Shown: positions 8,683 through 17,830, counted from the stretch's first letter. The stretch: 64,000 nucleotides of DNA from Streptomyces liliifuscus (GCF_016598615.1 NZ_CP066831.1:7440001-7504000), one strand, 5' to 3'. Notes: a model not told the origin generated them from the sequence alone. A program made the numbers and translations.

Positions 8683-9624
8683 TCAGGCGGAGGCGTGCTC
8701 GGCGATGAGCTCGCGAGCCGCGTCGAGGTCGTCGGGTGTCTTCAGCGCCAGCGTCTTCACGCCGGGCAGCGCGCGCTTGGCGAGACCGGTCAGGGTGCCG
8801 CCGGGGCACACCTCCAGGAGCGCGGTCACGCCGAGTTCCTTGAAGGTCTCCATGCACAGGTCCCAGCGGACCGGGTTGGCGACCTGGCCGACCAGCCGGG
8901 CCAGCACCTCGGAGCCCGCGGCGACGGCCTGCCCGTCCTTGTTCGACACGTACGTGACCGTCGGGTCGGCGGGAGACAGCTCGGCCGCGGCGCGGCCGAG
9001 GGCGTCGACCGCCGGGGCCATGTGGTGCGTGTGGAACGCGCCCGCGACCTTCAGGGCCACCACGCGACGTACGCCCTCGGGCTTGTCGGCCTCCAGGGCG
9101 GCCAGCTCCTCCAGCGTGCCGGCGGCCACGATCTGGCCGGCGCCGTTCACGTTCGCCGGGGTCAGACCGAGCTTCTCCAGGTGCGGGATCGTCACTTCCG
9201 GGTCGCCGCCGAGCAGCGCCGACATTCCGGTGGCGGTGGCGGCGGTCGCCTCCGCCATGGCCAGCCCGCGGAGGCGGACGAGGCGGACGGCCTCCTCGTC
9301 GGGGAGTACCCCGGCGAGCGCGGCGGCGGTCAGTTCGCCCACGCTGTGTCCGGCGACGGCGCCGACCTTGAGCGGCAGCTGGGCGGGGTCGTCGAAGAGC
9401 GTGTACGCCGAGGTCAGTCCGGCCGCGACCAGGAGCGGCTGCGCCACCGCGGTGTCACGGATCTCCTCCGCGTCCCCCTCGGTGCCGTAACGGATCAGGT
9501 CGAGCTCCACGGCGTCGGACCACGCCTCAAGGGCACCGCGGACACCGGGGAGGTCGAGCCAGGGAGTCAGGAAGCCGGGCGTCTGGGCGCCCTGGCCGGG
9601 AGCGACGAGTACGAGCACTCTCAC
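8683..9624 (-). CDS. fabD: Malonyl-CoA:ACP transacylase
   Basis: A 313-residue transacylase that loads malonate onto ACP. The N-terminal oxyanion motif is APGQGAQ (8-14), the nucleophile is Ser 94 in GHSVGE and the likely catalytic His is His 198 in GAFHTHHM. It is the first gene of the fab operon, 83 bp downstream of the PucR-type regulator. In Streptomyces the same enzyme often also serves polyketide synthases. Confidence 0.97.
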   Translation of the reverse strand: MRVLVLVAPGQGAQTPGFLTPWLDLPGVRGALEAWSDAVELDLIRYGTEGDAEEIRDTAVAQPLLVAAGLTSAYTLFDDPAQLPLKVGAVAGHSVGELTAAALAGVLPDEEAVRLVRLRGLAMAEATAATATGMSALLGGDPEVTIPHLEKLGLTPANVNGAGQIVAAGTLEELAALEADKPEGVRRVVALKVAGAFHTHHMAPAVDALGRAAAELSPADPTVTYVSNKDGQAVAAGSEVLARLVGQVANPVRWDLCMETFKELGVTALLEVCPGGTLTGLAKRALPGVKTLALKTPDDLDAARELIAEHASA

Positions 9625-9685
9625 ACTCTCTCTTGTGGACGGGCACCGCCGCCCGTGGGGACAGGGACGAAGAACAGGAGGGGGA

Positions 9686-9691
9686 ATTGTA
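9686..9691 (-). promoter_or_regulatory. Candidate -10 element of the fab operon promoter
   Basis: On the minus strand TACAAT lies about 62 bp before the fabD start, a good -10 hexamer. A -35 at normal spacing would fall on the end of the fasR gene and reads GCTCTA, a poor match. That is what one expects of a promoter needing an activator such as FasR. Confidence 0.4.
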
Positions 9692-9707
9692 GGGCCCCGA
9701 CAAAAGC

Positions 9708-10913
9708 CTAGAGCTGGGGATCTCCATCGGCCAGACGCCCCAGGATCAGCGCGATCCGCAGCGTGAACGCCGAACGTACATCCGAGGGCGACCAGCCGGT
9801 GACGTCAGTCACACGTCGAAGCCGGTAGCGCACGGTGTTGGGGTGCACGAAGAGCATCCGGGCCGCACCTTCGAGACTGCTCGCCTGTTCGAGATAGACG
9901 CTCAGCGTCTCCAGGAGAGCGGACCCCGCTTCTTCCAGTGGTCTGTAGATCTCCTCCACCAGCTGTTCACGAGCAGAGGGGTCCGAGGCGATCGCGCGCT
10001 CCGGCAGCAGATCGTCCGCCAGAACCGGCCGCGGGGCGTCCTGCCAGGCGAAACACGCCTTGAGTCCGGCGGCGGCGGCCTGCGCGGAGCGGGTCGCGGC
10101 GAGCAGGTCGGGCACGACCGGACCGGCCACCACGGGTCCCGCGGCATACGGCCCGATCAGGGACTTCGCGACACCGAGCGGATTGTCGCTGCCACCCGCG
10201 ATGACGACCAGCCGGTCCCCGAGCACCCCGGTCAGCACCTGGAGCTTGGCGTGCCGGGCCGCCCGCCGGATGGCCTCGACCGTCAGCTCGCTGTCACCGT
10301 CGGGTGCCGTGCCCAGCACCACGCACACATGCTCGGGAGAGTTCCAGCCGAGCGCCGCGGCTCGGGACACCGCACCTTCGTCGGCCTCCCCGGAGAGGAC
10401 AGCGTTCACGACCAGGGACTCCAGCCGGGCGTCCCAGGCACCGCGCGCCTCGGCGGCCTGCGCGTACACCTGGGCGGTCGCGAAGGCGATCTCCCGCGCG
10501 TACACGAGCAGCGCCTCGCGGAGCACCGACTCGTCACCGGGAGCGGCCACCTCGTCGATGGCGCTCTCCATCACCTCGATCGTGGTGCGCACCATCTCGA
10601 CGGTCTGGCGCAGGGTGATCGCCCTGGTCAGCTCGCGCGGCGCGGTGCCGAAGACGTCCGTGGAGATCGCCTGGGGAGCGTCCGGATGCCGGAACCACTC
10701 CTTGAACGCGGCGATACCGGCCTGGGCGACGAGGCCGATCCACGACCGGTTCTCCGGGGACATCGCCCGGTACCACGGCAGCGTCTCGTCCATGCGTGCG
10801 ATCGCCTGGGCCGCGAGACTGCCGGACGACTTCTCCAGCCGCTTCAGGGTCGCGGCGTGCGCATGGGCGGCGCGGGCGGCGCGTTCGGTGTTGCTGGATT
10901 CGGGTTCGGGCAC
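9708..10913 (-). CDS. fasR: PucR-family transcriptional regulator, probable fatty acid synthesis activator FasR
   Basis: A 401-residue regulator with a long GGDEF-like/ligand region and a C-terminal PucR helix-turn-helix (LEGAARMLFVHPNTVRYRLRRVTDVTG, about 350-376). The gene directly upstream of fabDHPF in S. coelicolor encodes FasR, which binds the fabD promoter and activates the operon. Position and architecture match, so I assign the name from context. The stop codon lies 83 bp before fabD, and the operator is expected in that gap. Confidence 0.88.
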   Translation of the reverse strand: MPEPESSNTERAARAAHAHAATLKRLEKSSGSLAAQAIARMDETLPWYRAMSPENRSWIGLVAQAGIAAFKEWFRHPDAPQAISTDVFGTAPRELTRAITLRQTVEMVRTTIEVMESAIDEVAAPGDESVLREALLVYAREIAFATAQVYAQAAEARGAWDARLESLVVNAVLSGEADEGAVSRAAALGWNSPEHVCVVLGTAPDGDSELTVEAIRRAARHAKLQVLTGVLGDRLVVIAGGSDNPLGVAKSLIGPYAAGPVVAGPVVPDLLAATRSAQAAAAGLKACFAWQDAPRPVLADDLLPERAIASDPSAREQLVEEIYRPLEEAGSALLETLSVYLEQASSLEGAARMLFVHPNTVRYRLRRVTDVTGWSPSDVRSAFTLRIALILGRLADGDPQL

Positions 10914-10996
10914 GGGACAAGACTGCCTTATCAGGACGGGAGTATGCGGCGGAGGGTCTCGGACGGCCCGTCCGACGGGTCTACGGTGGGTCCGTG

Positions 10997-11647
10997 ATGG
11001 ACGTACGGCGCGCCGACGAGCGCTACCGCGGAGGCGACCCGGCGGCCGGGATCGAGTCCCTGCACGCCTTCTCCTTCGGCCCGCACTACGACCCGGACAA
11101 CCTCCGCTTCGGCGCGGTCATCGCCTGCAACGAGGAGCACCTCGCACCCGGCGCCGGCTTCGACGAGCACCCGCACAGCCACACCGAGATCGTCACCTGG
11201 GTCGTCGAGGGCGAGCTGACCCACCGCGACACGGCCGGCCACGAATCGGTCGTGGGCCCCGGTGACGTCCAGCGCCTCAGCTCGGCGGGCGGGGTCCGCC
11301 ACATCGAACGCAACGACGGGGACACGCCACTGCTCTTCGTCCAGATGTGGCTGGCCCCGCTGGAGCCGGGCGGCGACCCCGCGTACGAGGTCGTCCACGG
11401 CATCGCCGACTCCACCCCGTACGCCGTCCCGGAGGCGGCCGCGATACTTCACGTACGCCGCCTGGCGCCGGGCGAGCGCACCGCCGTCCCGGACGCGCCG
11501 TTCGTGTACGCACATGTCGTACGCGGCGAAGTCCTGCTGGACAGCTGGGTGCTGAGCCCCGGGGACGCGGCCCGCATCACGGACGCGAAGGACCTGGAGG
11601 CGGTCGCCAGGGACGGGGCGGAGCTGCTGTTCTGGGAGATGGCGTAG
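10997..11647 (+). CDS. Pirin family protein (bicupin)
   Basis: A 216-residue two-cupin protein of the pirin/YhhW type. The metal-binding pattern is seen in the N-terminal cupin: FDEHPHSHTEIVTWVVEGELTHRD, with His residues and Glu 56-type ligands, then GPGDVQRLSSAGGVRH. Some relatives are quercetinases; others act as redox-sensitive regulators. ATG 10997 is preceded by an in-frame GTG at 10994 that could be the true start. It is divergent from fasR and ends 8 bp before the convergent serine hydrolase. Confidence 0.88.
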   Translation: MDVRRADERYRGGDPAAGIESLHAFSFGPHYDPDNLRFGAVIACNEEHLAPGAGFDEHPHSHTEIVTWVVEGELTHRDTAGHESVVGPGDVQRLSSAGGVRHIERNDGDTPLLFVQMWLAPLEPGGDPAYEVVHGIADSTPYAVPEAAAILHVRRLAPGERTAVPDAPFVYAHVVRGEVLLDSWVLSPGDAARITDAKDLEAVARDGAELLFWEMA

Positions 11648-11655
11648 GGAGCCTC

Positions 11656-12483
11656 TTACGGGGTGCTGGAGAGCTCGGCCAGCACCGCGTCCGTGAAGGC
11701 GGGCCACACCTCGACGGCCCACGGCCCGAAGGCCCGGTCCGTCAGCGCCACGCAGGCCGCTCCGGCATCGGGGTCGATCCACAGGAACGTACCCGACTGC
11801 CCGAAGTGCCCGAAGGTGCGCGGCGAGGACGAACTCCCCGTCCAGTGGGGCGACTTGGAGTCCCTGATCTCGAAGCCGAGGCCCCAGTCGTTGGGGTTCT
11901 GGTGCCCGTACCCCGGCAGGACGCCTTTCGTCCCCGGGTACTGCACGGTCATCGCCTCCGCGACGGTCCGCGGATCGAGCAGCCGCGGCGCCTGCACCTC
12001 GGCGGCGAACCGCACCAGATCGTCGACGGTCGAGACCCCGTCCTTCGCGGGCGAGCCGTCGAGGGCCGTCGACGTCATCCCGAGCGGTTCGAGGACCGCC
12101 TGCTTCAGATACTCACCGAAGGGAATCTCCGTCGCCTTCGCGATGTGATCCCCCAACTGCTCGAACCCGGCATTGGAGTACAGCCGCCGCACCCCCGGCG
12201 CCGCCGTCACCCGATGCTCGTCGAAAGCCAGCCCACTGGTGTGCGCGAGCAGATGCCGCACGGAGGACCCCTCGGGCCCGGCGGGCTCATCCAGCTCGAC
12301 GGCCCCTTCCTCGTACGCGACAAGGGCGGCGTAGGCGGCGAGGGGCTTCGTCACGGACGCCAGCGCGAACCGCTGAGTGACGGGCCCATGGCTGCCGAGC
12401 ACGGTGCCGTCCGCCCGCACGACGGCCGCGGCAACGGTTGGGACGGGCCACTTCTCGATGAGGGCGAGACTCTCCAAAGACAT
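11656..12483 (-). CDS. Serine hydrolase of the beta-lactamase class C / PBP4 family
   Basis: A 275-residue protein with the three beta-lactamase-fold motifs: SVTK (nucleophile Ser plus Lys, about residues 43-46), YSN (about 104-106) and HFG near the C-terminus (in GHFGQSGTF). There is no signal peptide, so it is probably a cytoplasmic esterase or peptidase rather than a resistance enzyme. ATG 12483 is chosen; another in-frame ATG at 12489 adds two residues. It is convergent with the pirin gene. Confidence 0.88.
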   Translation of the reverse strand: MSLESLALIEKWPVPTVAAAVVRADGTVLGSHGPVTQRFALASVTKPLAAYAALVAYEEGAVELDEPAGPEGSSVRHLLAHTSGLAFDEHRVTAAPGVRRLYSNAGFEQLGDHIAKATEIPFGEYLKQAVLEPLGMTSTALDGSPAKDGVSTVDDLVRFAAEVQAPRLLDPRTVAEAMTVQYPGTKGVLPGYGHQNPNDWGLGFEIRDSKSPHWTGSSSSPRTFGHFGQSGTFLWIDPDAGAACVALTDRAFGPWAVEVWPAFTDAVLAELSSTP

Positions 12484-12537
12484 GCACAAGAGCCTACGAC
12501 CACGGTGATGGCCCCGGTTCAGGGCAGCACCCCTTCA

Positions 12538-12556
12538 GGGGCGCGGGGAACTGCGC
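12538..12556 (+). repeat. Dispersed 19-bp repeat, copy 3
   Basis: Exact core preceded by CCCCTTCA, giving an outer CCCC/GGGG pairing, and followed by GACAAGCCCCCACCGGGCCCGCAGCTC. It sits between the serine hydrolase and GNAT genes, both on the minus strand, so here it lies downstream of the GNAT stop. Confidence 0.95.
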
Positions 12557-12581
12557 GACAAGCCCCCACCGGGCCCGCAGC

Positions 12582-13052
12582 TCAGAACCGAAGCCGCATC
12601 AAAGGATCAGGCGTACGAACAAACCCCATGGACGCATACAGCGGCGCGGCCTCCGCCGAAGCAGTCAGATCGATCTGCCCGACCCCTTCCTCCCGGAACC
12701 ACGCGATCAACGCCTCCATACAGGCCCGCGCATACCCCCGCCGCCGCACCTCGGGGTCGCTCGCGACACTGAACACGTAGCCGATCCGCCCGTGCGGATT
12801 CCCGGCCCGCCCGATCCGGTACTCCACCGTCCCCACGACAAGCGCCCCCAGCACCCCCACCCGCTCGGGGTGATCGACGACGAACGCGGCGAAACCCCCG
12901 TCGGGATCGGCCAGCCGCCCCCGTACGGTGGTCAGGGACTCGGCATGCCAGTCGGTGGACGTGTCCGCGCCGGCCATGGAGTCGATCATCACCTGGCGCA
13001 GTCGAAGGAGTTCCTCGGCGTCCTCGGGCACGGCACGACGTACAAGACTCAT
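12582..13052 (-). CDS. GNAT-family N-acetyltransferase
   Basis: A 156-residue GNAT. The acetyl-CoA binding motif is visible as VASDPEVRRRGYARACMEALIAWF (about 95-118), followed by IDLTASAEAAPLYASMGF. The substrate is unknown. ATG 13052 (MSLVRRAVPED) fits the usual GNAT beginning; the reading frame stays open far upstream without meaning. It is divergent from the MerR gene. Confidence 0.88.
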   Translation of the reverse strand: MSLVRRAVPEDAEELLRLRQVMIDSMAGADTSTDWHAESLTTVRGRLADPDGGFAAFVVDHPERVGVLGALVVGTVEYRIGRAGNPHGRIGYVFSVASDPEVRRRGYARACMEALIAWFREEGVGQIDLTASAEAAPLYASMGFVRTPDPLMRLRF

Positions 13053-13110
13053 GATCGGCACGGTAGCCACGGACCCCGGCCGATGTCGTCGGAATTTCAT
13101 CGGAATCCGC

Positions 13111-13141
13111 TTGCTTGGAGTGCACTCCAAGGTTTTAGCGT
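13111..13141 (+). promoter_or_regulatory. MerR-type promoter with 19-bp spacer and perfect palindrome
   Basis: TTGCTT (13111-13116) and TAGCGT (13136-13141) are separated by 19 bp, the long spacer typical of MerR-activated promoters. The spacer region holds a perfect 18-bp palindrome, CTTGGAGTGCACTCCAAG (13114-13131). The start codon at 13149 lies about 8 bp past the -10, so the transcript would be leaderless, matching the lack of a ribosome site. Confidence 0.75.
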
Positions 13142-13148
13142 TGAGGCC

Positions 13149-13613
13149 ATGACGGTGATGGAGACCACGGACACCAGGAACGACACCTGTGCCGGCCCGC
13201 CGCACGCGGCCCGGCGTCCGGACGGCCAGGACCAGTACACGATCAGCGAGGTCGTCGCCTTCACCGGCCTGACGGCGCACACCCTCCGCTGGTACGAGCG
13301 GATCGGGCTGATGCCCCACATCGACCGCTCGCACACCGGCCAGCGCCGCTACAGCAACCGCGACCTCGACTGGCTCGACCTCGTCGGCAAGCTGCGGCTG
13401 ACCGGAATGCCGGTCGCCGGGATGGTGCGGTACGCGGAGATGGTGCGCGAGGGCGACCACACGTACGCCGACCGCTTCGAGCTGCTCGAAGCCACCCGCC
13501 GGGACGTCCGGGCGCGGATCGCCGAGCTCCAGGACACCCTCGCGGTGCTCGACCGGAAGATCAATTTCTATGCGGACGCCGGGCGGGCCCTGGCGTCGGA
13601 GAGGTCCCGATGA
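13149..13613 (+). CDS. MerR-family transcriptional regulator
   Basis: A 154-residue MerR protein. After about 30 variable residues the DNA-binding domain reads YTISEVVAFTGLTAHTLRWYERIGLMPHIDR...GQRRYSNRDLDWLDLVGKLRLTGMP, followed by the dimerisation helix. No Cys signature for metals is present, so it is more likely a small-molecule or redox type (AdhR-like). It overlaps the aldo/keto reductase by 4 bp (ATGA), so the two are translationally coupled, and it presumably autoregulates through the palindromic promoter upstream. Confidence 0.92.
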   Translation: MTVMETTDTRNDTCAGPPHAARRPDGQDQYTISEVVAFTGLTAHTLRWYERIGLMPHIDRSHTGQRRYSNRDLDWLDLVGKLRLTGMPVAGMVRYAEMVREGDHTYADRFELLEATRRDVRARIAELQDTLAVLDRKINFYADAGRALASERSR

Positions 13614-14626
13614 CGGACAGCAGGATCGCGAAGGCACAGCTCGGCACGGGCGGCCCGGAGGTCGGGGTACAGGGCCTCGGCTGCATGGGCATGAGCTTCG
13701 CGTACGGCCCGACGGACGCCGACGAGGCCCGGGCCACGCTGGAGCGCGCACTGGAACTCGGCGTGACGCACTACGACACGGCGGACGTGTACGGCCAGGG
13801 GGACAACGAGGAGTTCCTGGCACCGTTCTTCCGGGCGCACCGCGACGAGGTCGTCATCGCGACCAAGTTCGCCATGACGATCCCGCCGGACGAGCCGACG
13901 AAGCGGATCATCCGCAACGACCCGCCGTACATCAGGCAGGCCGTGGAGGCGAGCCTCAAGCGGCTGGGCGTCGAGGTGATCGACCTCTACTACATGCACC
14001 GCCGTGACGTGAACGTCCCCATCGAGGAGACCGTCGGCGCCATGGCCGAGCTGGTCCGCGAGGGCAAGGTCAAGCAGCTCGGCCTCAGCGAGGTCACGGG
14101 CGGCGAACTCCGTGCCGCGCAGACGGTGCACCCGATCGCGGCCGTCCAGTCGGAGTGGTCGCTGTTCAGCAGGGACATCGAGGCGGGCGTGGTCCCGGCG
14201 GCCCGCGAACTGGGCGTGACCCTCGTCCCGTACTCCCCGCTCGGCCGGGGCTTCCTCACCGGCTCCTTCACAAACGCCGACACGGAGCTCACCGCGGGCG
14301 ACTTCCGCCGTCAGCAGCCCCGCTTCACCGGCGACAACGCGGCGGCGAACGCGGCCCTCCTGGAGCCGATCCGGGCGGTGGCGAAGGCCCACGACGCCTC
14401 CGCGGGCCAGATCGCCCTGGCCTGGGTCCACCAGCAGGCGTCCGTCCACGACCTCCCGGTCGTCCCCATCCCGGGCACCCGCAGGCGCACCCGGATCGAG
14501 GAGAACACGGCAGCCACCCGCATCGTCCTGAGCGAGGACGACCTGGGAGTACTGGACGGGATCGCCGCCCAGGTATCAGGCAACCGCTACGCGGACATGA
14601 CGTTCGTATCGGCGGGCCGGGAGTAG
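13610..14626 (+). CDS. Aldo/keto reductase
   Basis: A 338-residue NADPH-dependent reductase of the AKR superfamily (AKR13/YghZ-like). The catalytic tetrad is intact: Asp 56 and Tyr 61 in THYDTADVYG, Lys 86 in IATKFA and His 130 in YYMHRRD. The cofactor region is seen as VVPIPGTRRRTRIEEN near the C-terminus. It would reduce aldehydes or ketones in the cytoplasm. Coupling to a MerR regulator suggests induction by a reactive carbonyl or electrophile. Confidence 0.94.
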   Translation: MTDSRIAKAQLGTGGPEVGVQGLGCMGMSFAYGPTDADEARATLERALELGVTHYDTADVYGQGDNEEFLAPFFRAHRDEVVIATKFAMTIPPDEPTKRIIRNDPPYIRQAVEASLKRLGVEVIDLYYMHRRDVNVPIEETVGAMAELVREGKVKQLGLSEVTGGELRAAQTVHPIAAVQSEWSLFSRDIEAGVVPAARELGVTLVPYSPLGRGFLTGSFTNADTELTAGDFRRQQPRFTGDNAAANAALLEPIRAVAKAHDASAGQIALAWVHQQASVHDLPVVPIPGTRRRTRIEENTAATRIVLSEDDLGVLDGIAAQVSGNRYADMTFVSAGRE

Positions 14627-14634
14627 CCCCTTCA

Positions 14635-14653
14635 GGGGCGCGGGGAACTGCGC
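14635..14653 (+). repeat. Dispersed 19-bp repeat, copy 4
   Basis: Exact core, 8 bp after the aldo/keto reductase stop, preceded by CCCCTTCA and followed by GACAAGCCACGATGG and CCGCAGCCGACAACCGA. It lies between convergent genes. Confidence 0.95.
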
Positions 14654-14704
14654 GACAAGCCACGATGGTCCGCAGCCGACAACCGACCCCCAGCCCCTCA
14701 CACC

Positions 14705-15601
14705 TCACAGCTCGGCCAGCAACTCCGCCTTCTTCACGGAGAACTCCTCATCCGTGACGAGCCCAGCCTCATGAAGCTCCCCAAGATGCCGGATCCGGTC
14801 GGCGATGTCGGCCGGATCCCGCCGAGGCCCGGCACCGGCATCGGCCCCCGCCCCGGTCACGGCCCCAGCAGGACTCTCGGGCAGGGCAGAAGACCCACCG
14901 GTCCGAACCGCCGCGAGCACGGACGCCGCGAACGGCAACGACTCATGAACCGGCCCGTACCCCAGCCCGAAGACAACGGCGGCCGGATCCTGATCCGCCT
15001 GAGCCGGCTGCGCAACCCCCGCATCACGCCGAAGCAGCCGCAGATGCCCCTCGAAGACCTCGGGCGAGCGCCACTCGACACCACACAGGTCGGACACGGC
15101 GAAACTCTGGTCGCCGGCCTTCCACTTGGCGGAGGACGCCCCCGTCCAGAACCACCGGAAGTGCACGGACTTCCCGTCGAAGGAGGCCTTCCCGTCGTAC
15201 GCCTTGAACTGCAGCGGCGTCTCGGGCGGCCGCACCAGATACCGCTCGGCGGGACCCGCGTCCTTGCTCGGGAGCATCGCCCGCAGTTCGTCCGCGTAGT
15301 ACTCGGCGAGCGTCTCCCGCTCGGCGGGCAGTACCAGGCGATAGGGGTCGGACGCGTCCTTGAGCTGTCCCGCGGCCGCCTCCATGAGCGGATCCGCTCC
15401 CGGTCTCGGCTCGGCGCGCAGGACGACCGTCCCGCGCTTGCCGGGCGTCAGCGTCACCGCCGCGATCGCGTCGAGCGGGATGCGGCGCTCACCGAGCGCC
15501 TGGAACAGCCTCGGCGTGCGGATCCCCCGTTCGAAGCGGATGAGCACGGAGTCGGACTCGAACTCCCAGGCGGCATGAAATCCGGCCAGTACGTCACCCA
15601 T
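14705..15601 (-). CDS. DUF4429 protein with C-terminal SHOCT domain
   Basis: A 298-residue protein. Two DUF4429 units are seen (GDVLAGFHAAWEFESDSVLIRFE near the start and LQFKAYDGKASFDGKSVHFRWF about 135-155). An Ala/Gly/Pro linker follows, then a C-terminal SHOCT-type helix pair (IADRIRHLGELHEAGLVTDEEF...KAELL). Both families are of unknown function and common in actinobacteria; PH-like membrane association has been suggested for DUF4429. ATG 15601 is used because the conserved start follows immediately. Confidence 0.85.
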   Translation of the reverse strand: MGDVLAGFHAAWEFESDSVLIRFERGIRTPRLFQALGERRIPLDAIAAVTLTPGKRGTVVLRAEPRPGADPLMEAAAGQLKDASDPYRLVLPAERETLAEYYADELRAMLPSKDAGPAERYLVRPPETPLQFKAYDGKASFDGKSVHFRWFWTGASSAKWKAGDQSFAVSDLCGVEWRSPEVFEGHLRLLRRDAGVAQPAQADQDPAAVVFGLGYGPVHESLPFAASVLAAVRTGGSSALPESPAGAVTGAGADAGAGPRRDPADIADRIRHLGELHEAGLVTDEEFSVKKAELLAEL

Positions 15602-15668
15602 GCGGGCCATCGTATGCGGCATGCGCTTCGTAGTCCCCTCCCTGAGCAGACCGCACTTTCTTCGTTCT

Positions 15669-16892
15669 CTACGCGCGTCCGACTTCAGCCGTGTCGGACA
15701 AACCCTCCCGGCACACGTCATCCTCCTGGGCGCAGCGCACCGCGCGGTACGCGCCAATCCCGATCTCGGCGAAGTTCCGCAGGCTGTCGGTGCCGGGCAC
15801 GAAGTACCCGGTGTGTCCCCGGGCGCCCCGGGCCGACAGCACCCGCGCGCCGAACTCCGCGGACATCGGATCGGCCCCGTGACCGAGCCCGCCGACCTCC
15901 AGATGCGGTACGTCCTCGATCCAGTCGTCGGCGTCCCGTACGGCCCACACCCGGGCGGAGGTGTGCAGCTGCGCGGCCCTCTCGACCCGCATACCGGGGC
16001 TGCCCGCCACCGCGATGTCGGAGACCCGGGAGGGCAGCGAGTGCGCGGCGACGCCGCAGACCACGGAGCCGTAGCTGTGGCAGTACAGGGCCACCCCGGA
16101 GCGTCCGGGCAGGGCCCGGACCAGGGCGTTGAGCCGGACCGCGCCCTCCTCGGCGCGAATCCCGGTGGCCGCGTCCATGCCGAGTCCGCTGGGCGCCGTG
16201 TAGTCGGCCCAGGCGATGACGGCCGTACGAGTCTCCGGGCTCGCGGCCCGCTCGGCGCTGTGGAGCGACTTCGCCATGCCGACGGGCGCCGAGTACGTCC
16301 GGTTGGTGCGCTGGAAGGTCAGGAGGTTGGTGTCGACGCCGGGCACCACGACCGAGACCCGCTCGGCCCTGTCCAGGTCGCCGAAGACCTCCGCGACCCG
16401 GCCCGAGCCCATCGGGTCGAAGGCGAGGATGTGTCGCTCGCCGCTCATCAGGTCCTCGTACCGGTGCATCCGGCGCCCGGCCTCGTGCTGTCCGGTCGGT
16501 GAGAGCCGGTCGTCGTGCATGCGTTTGAGCTCGACCTTGCGTGCCTGGTCGAGGGCGATGTGGTTGGCGCGGTAGCGGAGCTGTACCGGCGCCCCGTTCA
16601 TGTTGCCGACCGCCAGCGGATAGCGGGCGGCGAGCCGGGCCCGCTGCCGCGCGTCGAGCGAGGCGAAGAAGTGGGCCAGCCGGGCGGGCTTCGTGTCGTC
16701 CGGGTCGGGCAGGCGATGTCCGCCTATGTGACCGCGTTCCCAGGCGGACAGCGACGCCGCGAGCGGTGTGGTCGCGCCCCGGTGGTTGCGCACGGCTGTC
16801 CAGCCGGTGGTCCCGAGCATCACGAACACCACGGCCAGCGCGAGCAACATGCGCCAGACGTTCAGTTGGGGGGTGGAGTCGAAGGAAGTCAC
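15669..16892 (-). CDS. Membrane-anchored alpha/beta hydrolase (DUF1023 family)
   Basis: A 407-residue protein with one N-terminal transmembrane segment (MLLALAVVFVMLGTTGWTAV, about 15-34) and a DUF1023 alpha/beta hydrolase domain. The nucleophile elbow is CHSYGS, with VIAWADY before it and a His in RGHTGYF near the end. It probably acts outside the membrane on an unknown ester or amide. It stands alone, between the DUF4429 and TetR genes. Confidence 0.85.
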   Translation of the reverse strand: MTSFDSTPQLNVWRMLLALAVVFVMLGTTGWTAVRNHRGATTPLAASLSAWERGHIGGHRLPDPDDTKPARLAHFFASLDARQRARLAARYPLAVGNMNGAPVQLRYRANHIALDQARKVELKRMHDDRLSPTGQHEAGRRMHRYEDLMSGERHILAFDPMGSGRVAEVFGDLDRAERVSVVVPGVDTNLLTFQRTNRTYSAPVGMAKSLHSAERAASPETRTAVIAWADYTAPSGLGMDAATGIRAEEGAVRLNALVRALPGRSGVALYCHSYGSVVCGVAAHSLPSRVSDIAVAGSPGMRVERAAQLHTSARVWAVRDADDWIEDVPHLEVGGLGHGADPMSAEFGARVLSARGARGHTGYFVPGTDSLRNFAEIGIGAYRAVRCAQEDDVCREGLSDTAEVGRA

Positions 16893-17065
16893 TGAAAGGA
16901 CACACTAGGAGAACGGGAGTGTCTCGCGTTAACCGAGTGAGGCGGATCACGTTTCAGGAGGGGTAATTGGGTAAAACCGGGCGCATATTGAGTCGTTCGG
17001 TCACCCTGTGTAGGTGAGTGACTCGCCCTGTCGAGCGCGGAGTTCGACTCTGCGTGCGACTGTCG

Positions 17066-17734
17066 TCACTCAGTGTCCGTATGGTCGTTCCCGCCGTCCG
17101 TATGCCAGTTCTCCGCCAGCGCGGGCCCCACCTGATCGAGATAAGAGGCGGTCAGCTCACGCATCGCCGCCACGCTGAAGTCCTCGCCCGCGCCCCAGAG
17201 CCGGCCCGTCAGCCGCATCACCCCGCCGAAAACGGCCATGGCCACGCGCGGCCGCGGATCGGTGTCCACGTCCAGGCCCTCACGCTCAGCGATCACTCGC
17301 GCGAGTTCCTCCTCCAGCCCCTCCTGACGGCGCAGGTGGGCGGCGAGCAGCGCCGGCGTCGACTCGATCAACTGGAAGGCGCGCATGTGCAGTTCGAGCG
17401 GGATGACGGCCTCGATGGCCTCACCGATGGTGTCCCAGCTCGCCATGACGGCCTGACGCAGCGCCTCCAGCGGGGCCTCGTGGGGAGGGCGCCCGCGCAC
17501 CGCCTCGACGAAATGCGACTCGGCCATCTCTTGGACGGCGAAGGCGGCGTCCTCCTTGCCCGCGAAGTACCGGAAGAACGTGCGCTGCGAGACGTCGACC
17601 GCCTCGACGATCTCGTCGACGGTCGTCCGCTCGTACCCCTGGGTCGTGAACAGTTCCAGTGAGGCCCGCACCAGGGCGTCCCGGGTGCGTTGCTTCTTGA
17701 GCTCGCGCAGTCCCGGCCGTGACGCCGTGTCCAT
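17066..17734 (-). CDS. TetR-family repressor of the adjacent MFS gene
   Basis: A 222-residue TetR regulator with helix-turn-helix RTRDALVRASLELFTTQGYERTTVDEIVEAVDVSQRTFFRYFAGKED (about 16-61). The FRYF variant is typical of Streptomyces TetR proteins next to efflux pumps. It is divergent from the MFS gene with a 158-bp gap holding an inverted repeat, so it likely represses the pump until a substrate binds. Confidence 0.92.
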   Translation of the reverse strand: MDTASRPGLRELKKQRTRDALVRASLELFTTQGYERTTVDEIVEAVDVSQRTFFRYFAGKEDAAFAVQEMAESHFVEAVRGRPPHEAPLEALRQAVMASWDTIGEAIEAVIPLELHMRAFQLIESTPALLAAHLRRQEGLEEELARVIAEREGLDVDTDPRPRVAMAVFGGVMRLTGRLWGAGEDFSVAAMRELTASYLDQVGPALAENWHTDGGNDHTDTE

Positions 17735-17830
17735 GGAACCTCTTCCCGTCTTCGTCCTTCTGCGTCTGTTTCGTCCCTCCGGCGCGCCGCAGGTGTCCGT
17801 TCGACCAGCTGAGCCTATCCGTGAGTGACG

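Noticed and set aside
5952..10913. Secondary-metabolite (type II polyketide) cluster suggested by KAS, ACP and transacylase genes
   Set aside because: Gene order and sequences are those of the primary fatty acid synthase with its FasR regulator; there are no chain-length factor, cyclase or ketoreductase genes.
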